From Paraeggerthella hominis (GTDB lineage: Bacteria; Actinomycetota; Coriobacteriia; Coriobacteriales; Eggerthellaceae), in assembly GCF_021044775.1 (NCBI RefSeq), contig NZ_JAJNOQ010000003.1:303255-367254 (forward strand): 64,000 nucleotides of DNA, in the 5' to 3' direction. This document shows positions 40,951-49,111 of this stretch, in pieces. Numbering within the stretch: the stretch's first letter is position 1; the number at the start of each line of letters is the position of its first letter. Below the pieces are notes generated by a model. It saw only the letters and a list, made by a program, of their open reading frames with translations. It had not been told where the DNA came from and did not search any database. The translations under genes and the position numbers were made by a program.

Positions 40951-42122
40951 GCAACGGCGCTTTCACCATTACACGCAAGGAGCTTGCGAAGTTCTTCAGC
41001 AACCGCGTGTCCGCGCTGGTTTCCATCGTTTTGCCCGGTCTGCTGATATTCGTCGTGTGGACGGTGATGGGCGATGCGATGGGCAGCATGTTCCAGCCCG
41101 ATGCCGCCAAACGGCCCGTGGTTGCCGTGGTGAACGAACCCGCCAGCCTTGAAGCGCTGGCGGACGCGGCGGGCATCGATGTCGTGAAGGAGGGTTCCTT
41201 GCCCGACGCCGATCGGATGCGCGAGGCCATCGAGCAAGGAGACGTCAAGGCGTTCGCCCTGTTCCCCGAAGGGTTCGACGAGTCCGTCGCGGCCTACGAT
41301 CCCGCTTCGGGCACGGCGGCGCCTCGCGTGGAACTGTACCGCAATTCCACGGATCCCGATTCGGTGCAGGCGTTTTCCGCGCTCAAGGCCGCGCTCGACG
41401 CCTACGAGTCGTCGCTGTCGAACCGGTTCGACGTGAACGTCGGCGATGCGTCCTACGATGTTGCCGAAGAGCGCGACGTGGCCGGTTCCGTCGTGGTGTC
41501 GATCGTGCCCATGCTGTTGCTTATCTTGCTGTTCACCAGCTGCATGTCCGTGGCGGCTGAGTCGGTTGCCGGCGAAAAAGAGCGCGGCACCATGGCAACG
41601 CTTCTGGCGACGCCGGTTCGTCGGCGCGACATCGCATTGGGAAAGGTGCTCGCCGTGTCGATCATCGGCTTGCTGATTGCCGCATCGAGCGCGATCGGCA
41701 TATTCGCGGGGCTGCCCAGCATCATGCAGGGCAGCGTGAGCATGAGCGTGTACGGCGTTTCCGACTACGTCTTGCTCACATTGGTCATCGCGTCCACGAC
41801 GCTGGTCGTGGTCGTTCTCATCACGATGGTCTCGGCGTTGGCGCGCACGACCAAGGAAGCGTCCATGTACCTGACGCCGCTCATGATCGTGGTGATGCTC
41901 GTGGGCGCTTTGGGCATGTTCGGGGGCGCAACGCAGACGGAGCCGCAGTTCTACCTCATACCGCTGTACAACAGCGTGCAGTGCATGATCTCCATTTTCA
42001 CGTTCGATTTCCAACCGATGAACGTGGCGTTGTGCGTAGCTTCCAACCTCGCGTACACGGGGGCGGGCGTTCTGGTTTTGCAGCGCATGTTCGACAGCGA
42101 GCGCCTGATGTTCGCGCGCTAG
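40947..42122 (+). CDS. ABC-2 type permease, NatB-like
   Basis: A 391-residue membrane protein with one N-terminal helix, a large extracellular domain (about residues 50-180) and five or six C-terminal helices. AGEKERGTMATLLATPVRR is the conserved ABC-2/NatB coupling motif. The ATGA overlap with the ATPase gene shows an exporter pair. Sodium, antibiotic or lipid export are all possible; the NatAB-like layout makes sodium efflux a reasonable guess only. Confidence 0.9.
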   Translation: MSNGAFTITRKELAKFFSNRVSALVSIVLPGLLIFVVWTVMGDAMGSMFQPDAAKRPVVAVVNEPASLEALADAAGIDVVKEGSLPDADRMREAIEQGDVKAFALFPEGFDESVAAYDPASGTAAPRVELYRNSTDPDSVQAFSALKAALDAYESSLSNRFDVNVGDASYDVAEERDVAGSVVVSIVPMLLLILLFTSCMSVAAESVAGEKERGTMATLLATPVRRRDIALGKVLAVSIIGLLIAASSAIGIFAGLPSIMQGSVSMSVYGVSDYVLLTLVIASTTLVVVVLITMVSALARTTKEASMYLTPLMIVVMLVGALGMFGGATQTEPQFYLIPLYNSVQCMISIFTFDFQPMNVALCVASNLAYTGAGVLVLQRMFDSERLMFAR

Positions 42123-42237
42123 GCGCTTCGTCGTTCGAAAGAGAGCCGTTCGAGGGCTTGGCGGAAGGGATCGGCTTGCGGTTCTTGTCGGTTTCGGTTT
42201 GCCGGCGGGTTCCCGGCGTCCTGTCGATGCGCAGAGG

Positions 42238-44385
42238 CTAGAGGACGAAGAAGCCGCTTTTGCCCGCTCGCTTCGCTTCGTACATGGCCTTGTCCGCCTG
42301 GTCGTACAACTCCAGGTAGCTCTCGCCGCCCCGTGCGCGCACGGCTCCGATGCTCACGCTGAAGGGAAGACCCGCCTCGGCTGAAGCGGTCGCTACGCGC
42401 ACGAGCAGCTCTCGGCAGCGTTTTTCAAGCGCATCCGCGCTGACCATCCCGGCCAGGCAAACGGCGAACTCGTCGCCGCCGAAGCGGCAGACCAGGTCGT
42501 CTTCGCGAAAGGTTTCCTTCATCATGCTGGCCAGCAGGCACAGCGACTCGTCGCCCGCCTTGTGCCCGTAGGTGTCGTTCACAACTTTGAAGTCGTCGAT
42601 GTCCACTACGACGAACGCGCCCACGTTGTTTCGGTCGACCAGCGTTTGCGCTTCGTTTTTGAACGCGCCTACGCCGAGCAGCCCGGTCAGGCCGTCGCGT
42701 TCGGCAACCGCTTTCAGGCGGTCTTTTTCGGCACGGGTGATCTCGAGGGCTTTCGCGCGGTTTCGCGCGTAGCCTATCGACAGCGCGATGATGACGCTTG
42801 CCACGACAAGGCTGATCAACGCGATCTCTTTTACGTGCGCTTCGGCGAATTGCACGAAGGTCATCTGATTCTCCTGCAGGGCTTCGGCGTAGATGCTGTC
42901 GTTGACTATCCCGACGGGCATCTGCCGGATCGCCTCGTTGAACACGCGCAGCAGGCGATGGTCGCTCGAGGACGCGAACGCGAAGCAGATGCTGTTCTCT
43001 TCGTTGGGGTTCATGTAAGCGGTGACGTTGGGATAGCTTTCCATGTTCTCGAAGTAAGGCCCGCTGTAGCCGTCTGCGTACGTGTAGTCGGCGCGCCCGG
43101 TGTCGACGGCTTCGACGCAGTCTTCAAGCGTGTTGCAGACGAGCGCGTTCTCTCGGTCCGCTTCTTCGCAGGTCGCGCTGCGGATCAACGCGGCGCGACC
43201 TTCTGTCAAATTGGAGGCGTTGACGCCGCTGCGAGTTACGATCCATTGGTAGGACGAGAGGTACGGGGTGCTCAGCGACAGGTTGTGCTGGTGGGCGAAG
43301 GGGAAGTCGTGCACGATGCCGGCTATGGCGTCCAGGTCGAACTCCTGGATAGCTTCGTCCCAGTTGAGTTCGCCCGTAACGGGGACGATCTCCAGGGAGA
43401 GCCCCGTGTACTCGGCGATGTAGTCGAGCACCGCTTTCGAGGCACCCACGGGCAGCCCGGTTTTTTCGTCGACGTCTTGGACGGGCGCCGCGCCCGCCAG
43501 ATACCCGACGCGGATCGTGCCGGCTTGGGCAACGAACGCGCGCATGTCCTTGGCAAGCCCGGTCGATCCCTGGTGCGTGTCGAAGTGCTTCGCGTACAGG
43601 TCGTGCTGCAGCATCGGCTCGGCCCTGTCGATTTGAACGATGGCCTCGTTGAGGGACGCGACGATGTCTTTCTCGCCTTTCGAGGCGGCGAAGTAAAACG
43701 GATTGGAGGCCATGGACGCCACGACGTGCATGCCTTCGATGGGCGATATGTCCACGCCGGTAAGCACGTCGGCTTTTCCCGACAGCACGGCGTCTATCTG
43801 CGCTTGGATGCTGTCGCACTCGACGGCTTCCATCTGGATGCCGTTTGCGTCGCAAAACATCTGGGCGCCGGAATGGGACTTAGGGGATGGTCCGTTGAAC
43901 GCGATGCGGAGTTTTTCTTGCAGGTAGATATTGGTTTCGGTCAGATTGTCGTTGGAGCTGGCGGCCAGCAGGGCAGAGGTGGCCGCTCCGTACGAGTTGG
44001 TGGCGTAATCGAACTGCTGCGCCAGCGAATCGTTGTACGCCATGGCTCCCATGATGTCGATCTCGCCCGCTTCCATCATGGCCAACAGGGTGGTGAGCTG
44101 CTCGTTGATGCTTCCTTCGGCCTCGACGAATTGATAGCTCCATCCGGTGTACTGCGCCACTTGCTCGAGGTAGTCGTAGGTGTAGCCCGAATAGGAACCG
44201 TGTCCGTCCGATTCCGACAATCCCGGCTGGATCGGCCAGCCTACGCGTATGATGCGGTGGTCGGATACGGCGTCGGCGGATCCGTCGTGCGCGATGGCGG
44301 TTGCAGGCAGCGAGCACGCCGCGATCATGGCGACCGTCGCGATGGCGGCCCACGTCCTTGCAAGACGCGAAAGCATGTTTTTCAT
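42238..44385 (-). CDS. Diguanylate cyclase with two periplasmic solute-binding domains
   Basis: A 715-residue receptor: signal/anchor helix at residues 5-30, two tandem SBP_bac_3-type domains outside the cell (about 45-270, starting IIRVGWPIQPG, and 285-505, starting IRVGYLAGAAP), one membrane helix (about 530-550) and a GGDEF domain. RFGGDEFAVC near residue 635 is the intact active motif, and KNEAQTLVDR lies at the start of the domain. There is no PAS or HAMP linker. It should make cyclic di-GMP in response to a small ligand such as an amino acid. GAGGAG precedes the ATG at 44385. Confidence 0.93.
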   Translation of the reverse strand: MKNMLSRLARTWAAIATVAMIAACSLPATAIAHDGSADAVSDHRIIRVGWPIQPGLSESDGHGSYSGYTYDYLEQVAQYTGWSYQFVEAEGSINEQLTTLLAMMEAGEIDIMGAMAYNDSLAQQFDYATNSYGAATSALLAASSNDNLTETNIYLQEKLRIAFNGPSPKSHSGAQMFCDANGIQMEAVECDSIQAQIDAVLSGKADVLTGVDISPIEGMHVVASMASNPFYFAASKGEKDIVASLNEAIVQIDRAEPMLQHDLYAKHFDTHQGSTGLAKDMRAFVAQAGTIRVGYLAGAAPVQDVDEKTGLPVGASKAVLDYIAEYTGLSLEIVPVTGELNWDEAIQEFDLDAIAGIVHDFPFAHQHNLSLSTPYLSSYQWIVTRSGVNASNLTEGRAALIRSATCEEADRENALVCNTLEDCVEAVDTGRADYTYADGYSGPYFENMESYPNVTAYMNPNEENSICFAFASSSDHRLLRVFNEAIRQMPVGIVNDSIYAEALQENQMTFVQFAEAHVKEIALISLVVASVIIALSIGYARNRAKALEITRAEKDRLKAVAERDGLTGLLGVGAFKNEAQTLVDRNNVGAFVVVDIDDFKVVNDTYGHKAGDESLCLLASMMKETFREDDLVCRFGGDEFAVCLAGMVSADALEKRCRELLVRVATASAEAGLPFSVSIGAVRARGGESYLELYDQADKAMYEAKRAGKSGFFVL

Positions 44386-44697
44386 GCACCGGCTCCTCGC
44401 CCGATTCGGTTGCGCCGTTTCCTCAAACGATGAATTAGTATAGCAAAGGTAACGATTAAAAGTAATCGCTCGGTCGCATTCCCTTCGCTGGCGGGCTCGC
44501 AGCGGCAAGCGGTGCGGGTCGGGGCGGGGTTTCGCCTCGGGTTGCACGGCCGTTTACCTTTCGAGCGAGCCGTCAAGGTTTCGTAACCTGTTCTCCTCTC
44601 AGGGGCGTGGTCGCTTTGATACCATCGAAGCATTCAGATCATCGATGGAGGGTGCAAGGCGCGTTCGCGTCCGGCCCCCCGCAGGGCGAAAGCGTAG
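44386..44697. other. Divergent intergenic region
   Basis: Holds the minus-strand promoter of the diguanylate cyclase gene at 44437-44465. No gene or clear terminator was found elsewhere; the promoter of the plus-strand glnQ-like operon must lie here but is not distinct (GATACCAT at about 44618 is a weak candidate). Confidence 0.5.
44437..44465 (-). promoter_or_regulatory. Promoter of the diguanylate cyclase gene
   Basis: Read on the minus strand: TTACTT (44465-44460), 17 bases, TATACT (44442-44437). Confidence 0.6.
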
Positions 44698-45438
44698 GTG
44701 CGGGGCGTGCAAAACGCAATTTCAGTTCAAAACATCGTGAAGAACTTCGGCGCGGTCGAGGCGCTCAAAGGAGTTTCGCTCGAGGTGGCTGAGGGCGAGA
44801 AGGTCGTCGTCATCGGGCCGTCGGGTTCGGGCAAAAGCGTGCTGATCCGGTGCATCAACGGGTTGGAGGTTCCCGATTCGGGGACCATCGTGGTCGAGGG
44901 CATGAACCTGGGCGATCGCAAGGTGAACAGCCGGGCGCTCGCGCGCGACGTGGCCATGGTGTTCCAAAGCTACAACCTGTATCCCCATAAAACCGTGCTG
45001 GAGAACGTCACGTTGGCGCCCATCAAGGTGCTCAAGGTGCCGAAGGCCGAGGCCGAGAAAACGGCGCGCGCCTATTTGGAGCGCGTGGGGTTGATCGACA
45101 AGGTGGACAAGTACCCCGATCAGCTGTCGGGCGGCCAGCAACAGCGCGTGGCCATCGCGCGCGCTCTCAACATGCATCCCAAGATCATGCTGCTCGACGA
45201 GCCGACGAGCGCGCTCGATCCCGAAATGGTGCAGGAAGTGCTCGACGTCATCAAGTCCCTGGCGGAAACGAACATGACCATCGTCATGGTCACCCATGAG
45301 ATGGGCTTGGCGCGCGAAGCGGCCGACAAGGTCGTGTTCATGGAAAACGGCCTGGTGGTCGAGCAGGGCAGTCCTCGGTACATCTTCGACGAAACGGACA
45401 ACGAGCGCATCAAGAGCTTCTTGTCCAAGATCTTGTGA
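44698..45438 (+). CDS. Polar amino-acid ABC transporter ATPase (GlnQ type)
   Basis: A 246-residue ATPase with Walker A GPSGSGKSV, the PAAT-type FQSYNLYPHKTVLENV, signature LSGGQQQRVAIARAL and Walker B MLLDEPTSALDPE. The start is uncertain between GTG 44698 and GTG 44707, with neither ribosome site convincing. First gene of a four-gene importer (ATPase, binding lipoprotein, two permeases) with overlapping ends. Confidence 0.94.
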   Translation: MRGVQNAISVQNIVKNFGAVEALKGVSLEVAEGEKVVVIGPSGSGKSVLIRCINGLEVPDSGTIVVEGMNLGDRKVNSRALARDVAMVFQSYNLYPHKTVLENVTLAPIKVLKVPKAEAEKTARAYLERVGLIDKVDKYPDQLSGGQQQRVAIARALNMHPKIMLLDEPTSALDPEMVQEVLDVIKSLAETNMTIVMVTHEMGLAREAADKVVFMENGLVVEQGSPRYIFDETDNERIKSFLSKIL

Positions 45439-45446
45439 GGCGCATC

Positions 45447-46280
45447 GTGATCACAAGACGGACATTCTTGCGCGCATCCGCCCTGGGGGTAGGGTCGATC
45501 GCGCTGTGCGGGGCGGCGGGCTCGCTTGCCGGGTGCGCGTCCGGCGCGGACGTGCTGCGCGTGGGCACCAAAATCGACGTGCCCTCGTTCGGCTTCCAGA
45601 ATCCTGAAACGGGCACCATCGAGGGCATGGAAGTGGACATCGCGCGCGAATTGGCGCGTCGCATCAAGGGCAGCCCCGACGCGTTGCAGGTGACCGGCGT
45701 GAACGTGACCACGCGCGGGGCAATGCTCGACAACGGCACGCTCGACGCCACGTTGGCTACGTTCACCATCACCGAGACGCGCAAGAAAAGCTACAATTTC
45801 TCGCGTCCGTACTACACCGACCATATCGGCGTGCTGGTGAAGAAGTCCTCGGGCATCGCCGATCTTGCCGGGCTTGACGGCAAGACGGTGGGCGTGGCGC
45901 TTTCCGCCACGACTCGCGAAAAGCTTGCGCAGGCCGGCGACGAGATTGGTATCCACATGCGCTTCGCGGAGTACTCCACCTATCCCGAAATCAAGATAGC
46001 GCTGGTCACGGGGCGCGTTGATGCGTTTTCGGTAGACCGGTCGATCCTGAACGGCTATGTGGACGACTCGACCATGCTGCTTACCACGCAGTTCGCTCCG
46101 CAGGAGTACGGCGTGGCCACGAAGAAGTCGAACGTCGAGCTGGCGGCGCAGGTGGACGACGCTATCGCCGCCATGCAGGCCGACGGCACGCTTGACGAGC
46201 TGTATGCGCGCTGGGGCCTTTCCGAAGACGGGGTTTCAGGCGGCGTCGCGGCTGCGCAAGGGGGCGGATCGCATGCTTGA
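45447..46280 (+). CDS. Amino-acid ABC transporter binding lipoprotein
   Basis: Extracytoplasmic binding protein of family 3 (277 residues). The signal has a twin-arginine start ITRRTFLRASALG and a lipobox LAGC, so it may be a Tat-exported lipoprotein. The fold is shown by LRVGTKIDVPSFGFQNPETG, EGMEVDIARELA, LDATLATFTITETRKKSYNFSRPYY (in parts) and LYARWG. GTG at 45447 is preferred because GAGG sits six bases before; GTG 45435 overlaps the preceding stop. The ligand is probably a polar amino acid such as glutamate or glutamine. Confidence 0.92.
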   Translation: MITRRTFLRASALGVGSIALCGAAGSLAGCASGADVLRVGTKIDVPSFGFQNPETGTIEGMEVDIARELARRIKGSPDALQVTGVNVTTRGAMLDNGTLDATLATFTITETRKKSYNFSRPYYTDHIGVLVKKSSGIADLAGLDGKTVGVALSATTREKLAQAGDEIGIHMRFAEYSTYPEIKIALVTGRVDAFSVDRSILNGYVDDSTMLLTTQFAPQEYGVATKKSNVELAAQVDDAIAAMQADGTLDELYARWGLSEDGVSGGVAAAQGGGSHA

Positions 46281-47421
46281 TATCTTCGCTCCGTTCAAGT
46301 GGGAGGCGCTTTTCCAGCGTTGGCCCGACATCTTGTCCGCATTCGGCATGACCGTTGGCATTTCCGTGCTCGCGCTGCTTATCGCACTGGTTCTGGGCGT
46401 GGTGTTCGGCGTGCTGTCCGTGTCCCGCATACCGGTGTTTCGCTGGATCACGCGCGTGTACGTGGAGGTCGTGCAGAACGTGCCCCTGCTTTTGCAGGTG
46501 TTCGTGTTCTACGCTATATTCCCGCTTCTGGGATTGTCGCTTGCGGCGTTCTGGATCGGCGTGCTGGCCATCGGCATCTATCATGGCGGCTACATTTCAG
46601 AGGTCGTGCGTTCGGGCATCGGTTCCATCCATCGCGGCCAGTTCGAGGCGGCGAAAAGCCAGGGGTTCTCGTACTGGCAGACCATGTTCGTGATCATTTT
46701 GCCGCAGGCGATTCGCATCATCATGCCGCCTTTGGCGGTGCAGGCCGCCAACCTTGTGAAGAACACGTCGGTGCTCGCGTTGATCGCGGGTGGCGAGCTT
46801 ATGTACTTCGCGAACTCGTTTGCGGGATCCACCAGCTACTACGGTCCCGCTTACGTGGTTGCCGCCATCCTGTACTTCATCATCTGTTTTCCGTTGTCGC
46901 GCTTGGCGCTGTATCTGGAGCGTCGGACGCGCGCGCATCGGCACGTGGCTACCGGGGACGCGACGGAAGAGCTGTCCGAGGACGTGCTCGAAGTCACGCC
47001 GGGATCGCACGACATCACGGGTCGTGCGGCTGCCGACGCCATGGCCGGCGGAGTCGACACCATGCTGGGCACGGTCGATATAGCGCCTGCTCGCGTGGCT
47101 CCGTCGCCGCGCCATCCGCTGCACGTGCTGGGCGAAGACGCAGACGGGGCGATGCAAGGCGCGCGTGGGCCGTTTGAGCAGGCGTTCACCGGAAAGCAAG
47201 CGGCTGAGATCGCAGACGACATCGGCCGGGAGATCGCGCAGGAGATCGTCGCGTCGTGCGCAGGCGACGAAGCGTGCGCACGACGCGCCATGCACACGAG
47301 GACCGGTCGCTCGAGGGCCCTGCGCCGCTTGGAGCAGCGACGCGCTGCCGCTCGCGAAGAGGCGGAGCGTTCGGAGCGCAAGGGTGCGACCGATGAAGAA
47401 GGACGGGAGGAGGACCGATGA
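46273..47421 (+). CDS. Amino-acid ABC permease with long cytosolic tail
   Basis: Permease of the HisM/GlnP family (382 residues). Residues 1-220 form the membrane domain, with VEVVQNVPLLLQ, EVVRSGIGSIHRGQFEAAKSQGFS (EAA loop, given in full only in part) and NTSVLALIAGGELMY. A hydrophilic tail of about 155 residues, rich in Ala, Arg, Asp and Glu, follows and ends in a very charged helix. Typical members stop at about 220 residues. The ATG overlaps the end of the binding-protein gene by eight bases. Confidence 0.92.
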   Translation: MLDIFAPFKWEALFQRWPDILSAFGMTVGISVLALLIALVLGVVFGVLSVSRIPVFRWITRVYVEVVQNVPLLLQVFVFYAIFPLLGLSLAAFWIGVLAIGIYHGGYISEVVRSGIGSIHRGQFEAAKSQGFSYWQTMFVIILPQAIRIIMPPLAVQAANLVKNTSVLALIAGGELMYFANSFAGSTSYYGPAYVVAAILYFIICFPLSRLALYLERRTRAHRHVATGDATEELSEDVLEVTPGSHDITGRAAADAMAGGVDTMLGTVDIAPARVAPSPRHPLHVLGEDADGAMQGARGPFEQAFTGKQAAEIADDIGREIAQEIVASCAGDEACARRAMHTRTGRSRALRRLEQRRAAAREEAERSERKGATDEEGREEDR

Positions 47422-48080
47422 GCGATATCGCCGCTCTGTTCACGTGGGTGAACATGCGCTTTCTCCTGCAGGGTTTGGGGATGACGCTGCTCATATCTGC
47501 GCTCGCCATCGCGTGCTCGGTAATGCTGGGAACTCTCATCTCGGTTATGCGCACGTCGAAGAGCCGCGTGCTGCGCGGCGTTGCGACCGTGTACATCGAG
47601 GTGTTCAAGAACACGCCGCTTCTGCTGTGGATCATGTTCACGTTCTTCGTGGCGCAGCTGCCGCCCATCGGCGCAGCCGTCCTGGCCTTCACGCTGTTCA
47701 CCAGCGCCAGCGTGGCCGAGATCGTGCGCGGCGGCTTGGCGAGCGTGCCGTTCGGGCAGTACGAGGCCGCGAAGAGCCAGGGCTTTTCCGGGGCGCAAAC
47801 CTATGTGCTGATCATCTTGCCGCAGGCGCTGCGCAACATGGTTCCGGCGCTGCTTTCCCAATTCGTGACCACCATCAAGGATACGAGCTACCTGTGGGGC
47901 GCCATGGCTCTGCAAGAGCTCATGGGCCGCGGCATGATCCTCATGAACAGCTACAACTCCACGGCTCAGATCTTCGCCATCTTCGGCATCATGGCTCTGG
48001 TGTACTTCGTGGTGTGCTTCACGCTGTCCCAGATCGTGCGTGCGTACCAGCGAAAGATCAAGCAGGCTCGCACCGCGTAG
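47418..48080 (+). CDS. Amino-acid ABC permease, second subunit
   Basis: A 220-residue HisM/GlnP-type permease of normal length: IEVFKNTPLLLWIMF, EIVRGGLASVPFGQYEAA and KDTSYLWGAMALQELMGRG. Its ATG overlaps the previous stop (ATGA) with GGGAGGAGG upstream. Together with the first permease it should form the heterodimeric membrane part of the importer. A terminator follows. Confidence 0.95.
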   Translation: MSDIAALFTWVNMRFLLQGLGMTLLISALAIACSVMLGTLISVMRTSKSRVLRGVATVYIEVFKNTPLLLWIMFTFFVAQLPPIGAAVLAFTLFTSASVAEIVRGGLASVPFGQYEAAKSQGFSGAQTYVLIILPQALRNMVPALLSQFVTTIKDTSYLWGAMALQELMGRGMILMNSYNSTAQIFAIFGIMALVYFVVCFTLSQIVRAYQRKIKQARTA

Positions 48081-48115
48081 CGTCTTTGCGCTTCGGGGCG
48101 GGTTCCAGACACGCC

Positions 48116-48149
48116 GACACGGCCGGGGCGCGAGTTCCGGCCGTGTCGC
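48116..48149. terminator. Terminator of the amino-acid importer operon
   Basis: Perfect 12-base-pair stem (48116-48127 with 48138-48149) followed by CTTTGG. It lies between converging genes. Confidence 0.65.
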
Positions 48150-48168
48150 TTTGGCGCCGTAGGGCCTT

Positions 48169-48648
48169 CTACTGCAGGGATCCTAGCAGGGGCAGGTACT
48201 GCTGGGCGCTTTCGGGAACCGTCAGCGTGATGCGCTGCCCGTAGGCTTCCACGGTCACGTAGCCGGGGTTGTCGTACGTGGTGACCGACGCTTCCACTCC
48301 GCCGTACGTGCCGCTGAACGAACCCGTCGGCGACGCCTCTGCGGGCAAAGAGGAAGCTTTCCAGCTGTCGATGTTCAAGCTGGCCACGGCTTCTTCCACC
48401 TGCGCCGTGCTCAAACCGGTTGCGTTGGCGATGGCCTCGCTGTTCGCGGCAAGGGCGTCTTGCACGTTCGACTTGATGCCCGATGCGTCGATGGCCGCGT
48501 TCGCGGCATTGTTCTTCACGTCGCTGACCAGCGATGAGACCGGATCTGAGGCAGAGCCTCCGCTTGGGGAAGGCGCCATGAGCAGGGCGACCGAGCCGGC
48601 TATGAGCAGGGCGATGAGTCCTAGGAATACGCCGAGAACTTTCTTCAT
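48169..48648 (-). CDS. Small membrane-anchored or secreted protein, unknown function
   Basis: A 159-residue protein with an N-terminal hydrophobic helix (MKKVLGVFLGLIALLIAGSV), a Ser/Gly/Pro linker, a helical segment rich in Ala and Asn (residues 40-85) and a short beta-rich C-terminal domain (FSGTYGGVEASVTTYDNPGY). ATG at 48648 follows AAAGGAG; the frame extends to 48756 without a start signal. No family recognised. The fold suggests an extracytoplasmic protein tethered to the membrane. Confidence 0.7.
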   Translation of the reverse strand: MKKVLGVFLGLIALLIAGSVALLMAPSPSGGSASDPVSSLVSDVKNNAANAAIDASGIKSNVQDALAANSEAIANATGLSTAQVEEAVASLNIDSWKASSLPAEASPTGSFSGTYGGVEASVTTYDNPGYVTVEAYGQRITLTVPESAQQYLPLLGSLQ

Positions 48649-49111
48649 CGAAGGTGTCTCCTTTCGAGCTCGGGCTACGAGGGCGCCGCCGGTGGTGCGT
48701 TTTCTGGATCGGATGGAGAACGGCTGTTGGGCTGTTCGGCGGCCATCCCGAACCATAGCCTATACGAGAATCGATCGCTTCATGAAACGTCCGCGCCATC
48801 TTCAGAGCCTGGGGACGAAATCCCCACTCGATTTCCGGAACTGGCCCTTCGGCCGCGAAGCGCGCGCCGTGCGACGCCTGCCGCACAGCGGGCCAGTGCC
48901 CGCGCGAAGGGCGTCGGGTTCGTTTCGGCTTGGGTAAAGTTCTCCTCCCTTCGCTCAAAATCGTGTATGCTAGCGTCTATTGCGTCGCGGACGGCGCGTC
49001 GCAAGCGCGCTTTTGCGCGTTTTCATCCCCGCACACGTTAATAAATAGGTGGGGCAACCGTGTGAACGATGCGAGGCCGCCAAGGCGGCTGGTTAGACAG
49101 GAGGGAACCGC
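48649..49111. other. 463-base intergenic region with a structured segment
   Basis: Contains TATGCT (48966-48971, after GTG), a possible -10 for the topoisomerase gene. A predicted branched fold lies at 48840-48897: closing stem ACTGGCCC / GGGCCAGT, with hairpins TTCG-gccg-CGAA and GTGCG/CGCAC inside. Short frames crossing the region look like noise. No tRNA was found. Confidence 0.5.

Noticed and set aside
44607..44792. 61-residue frame before the glnQ-like gene
   Set aside because: Overlaps the ATPase start in another frame and lacks a ribosome site.
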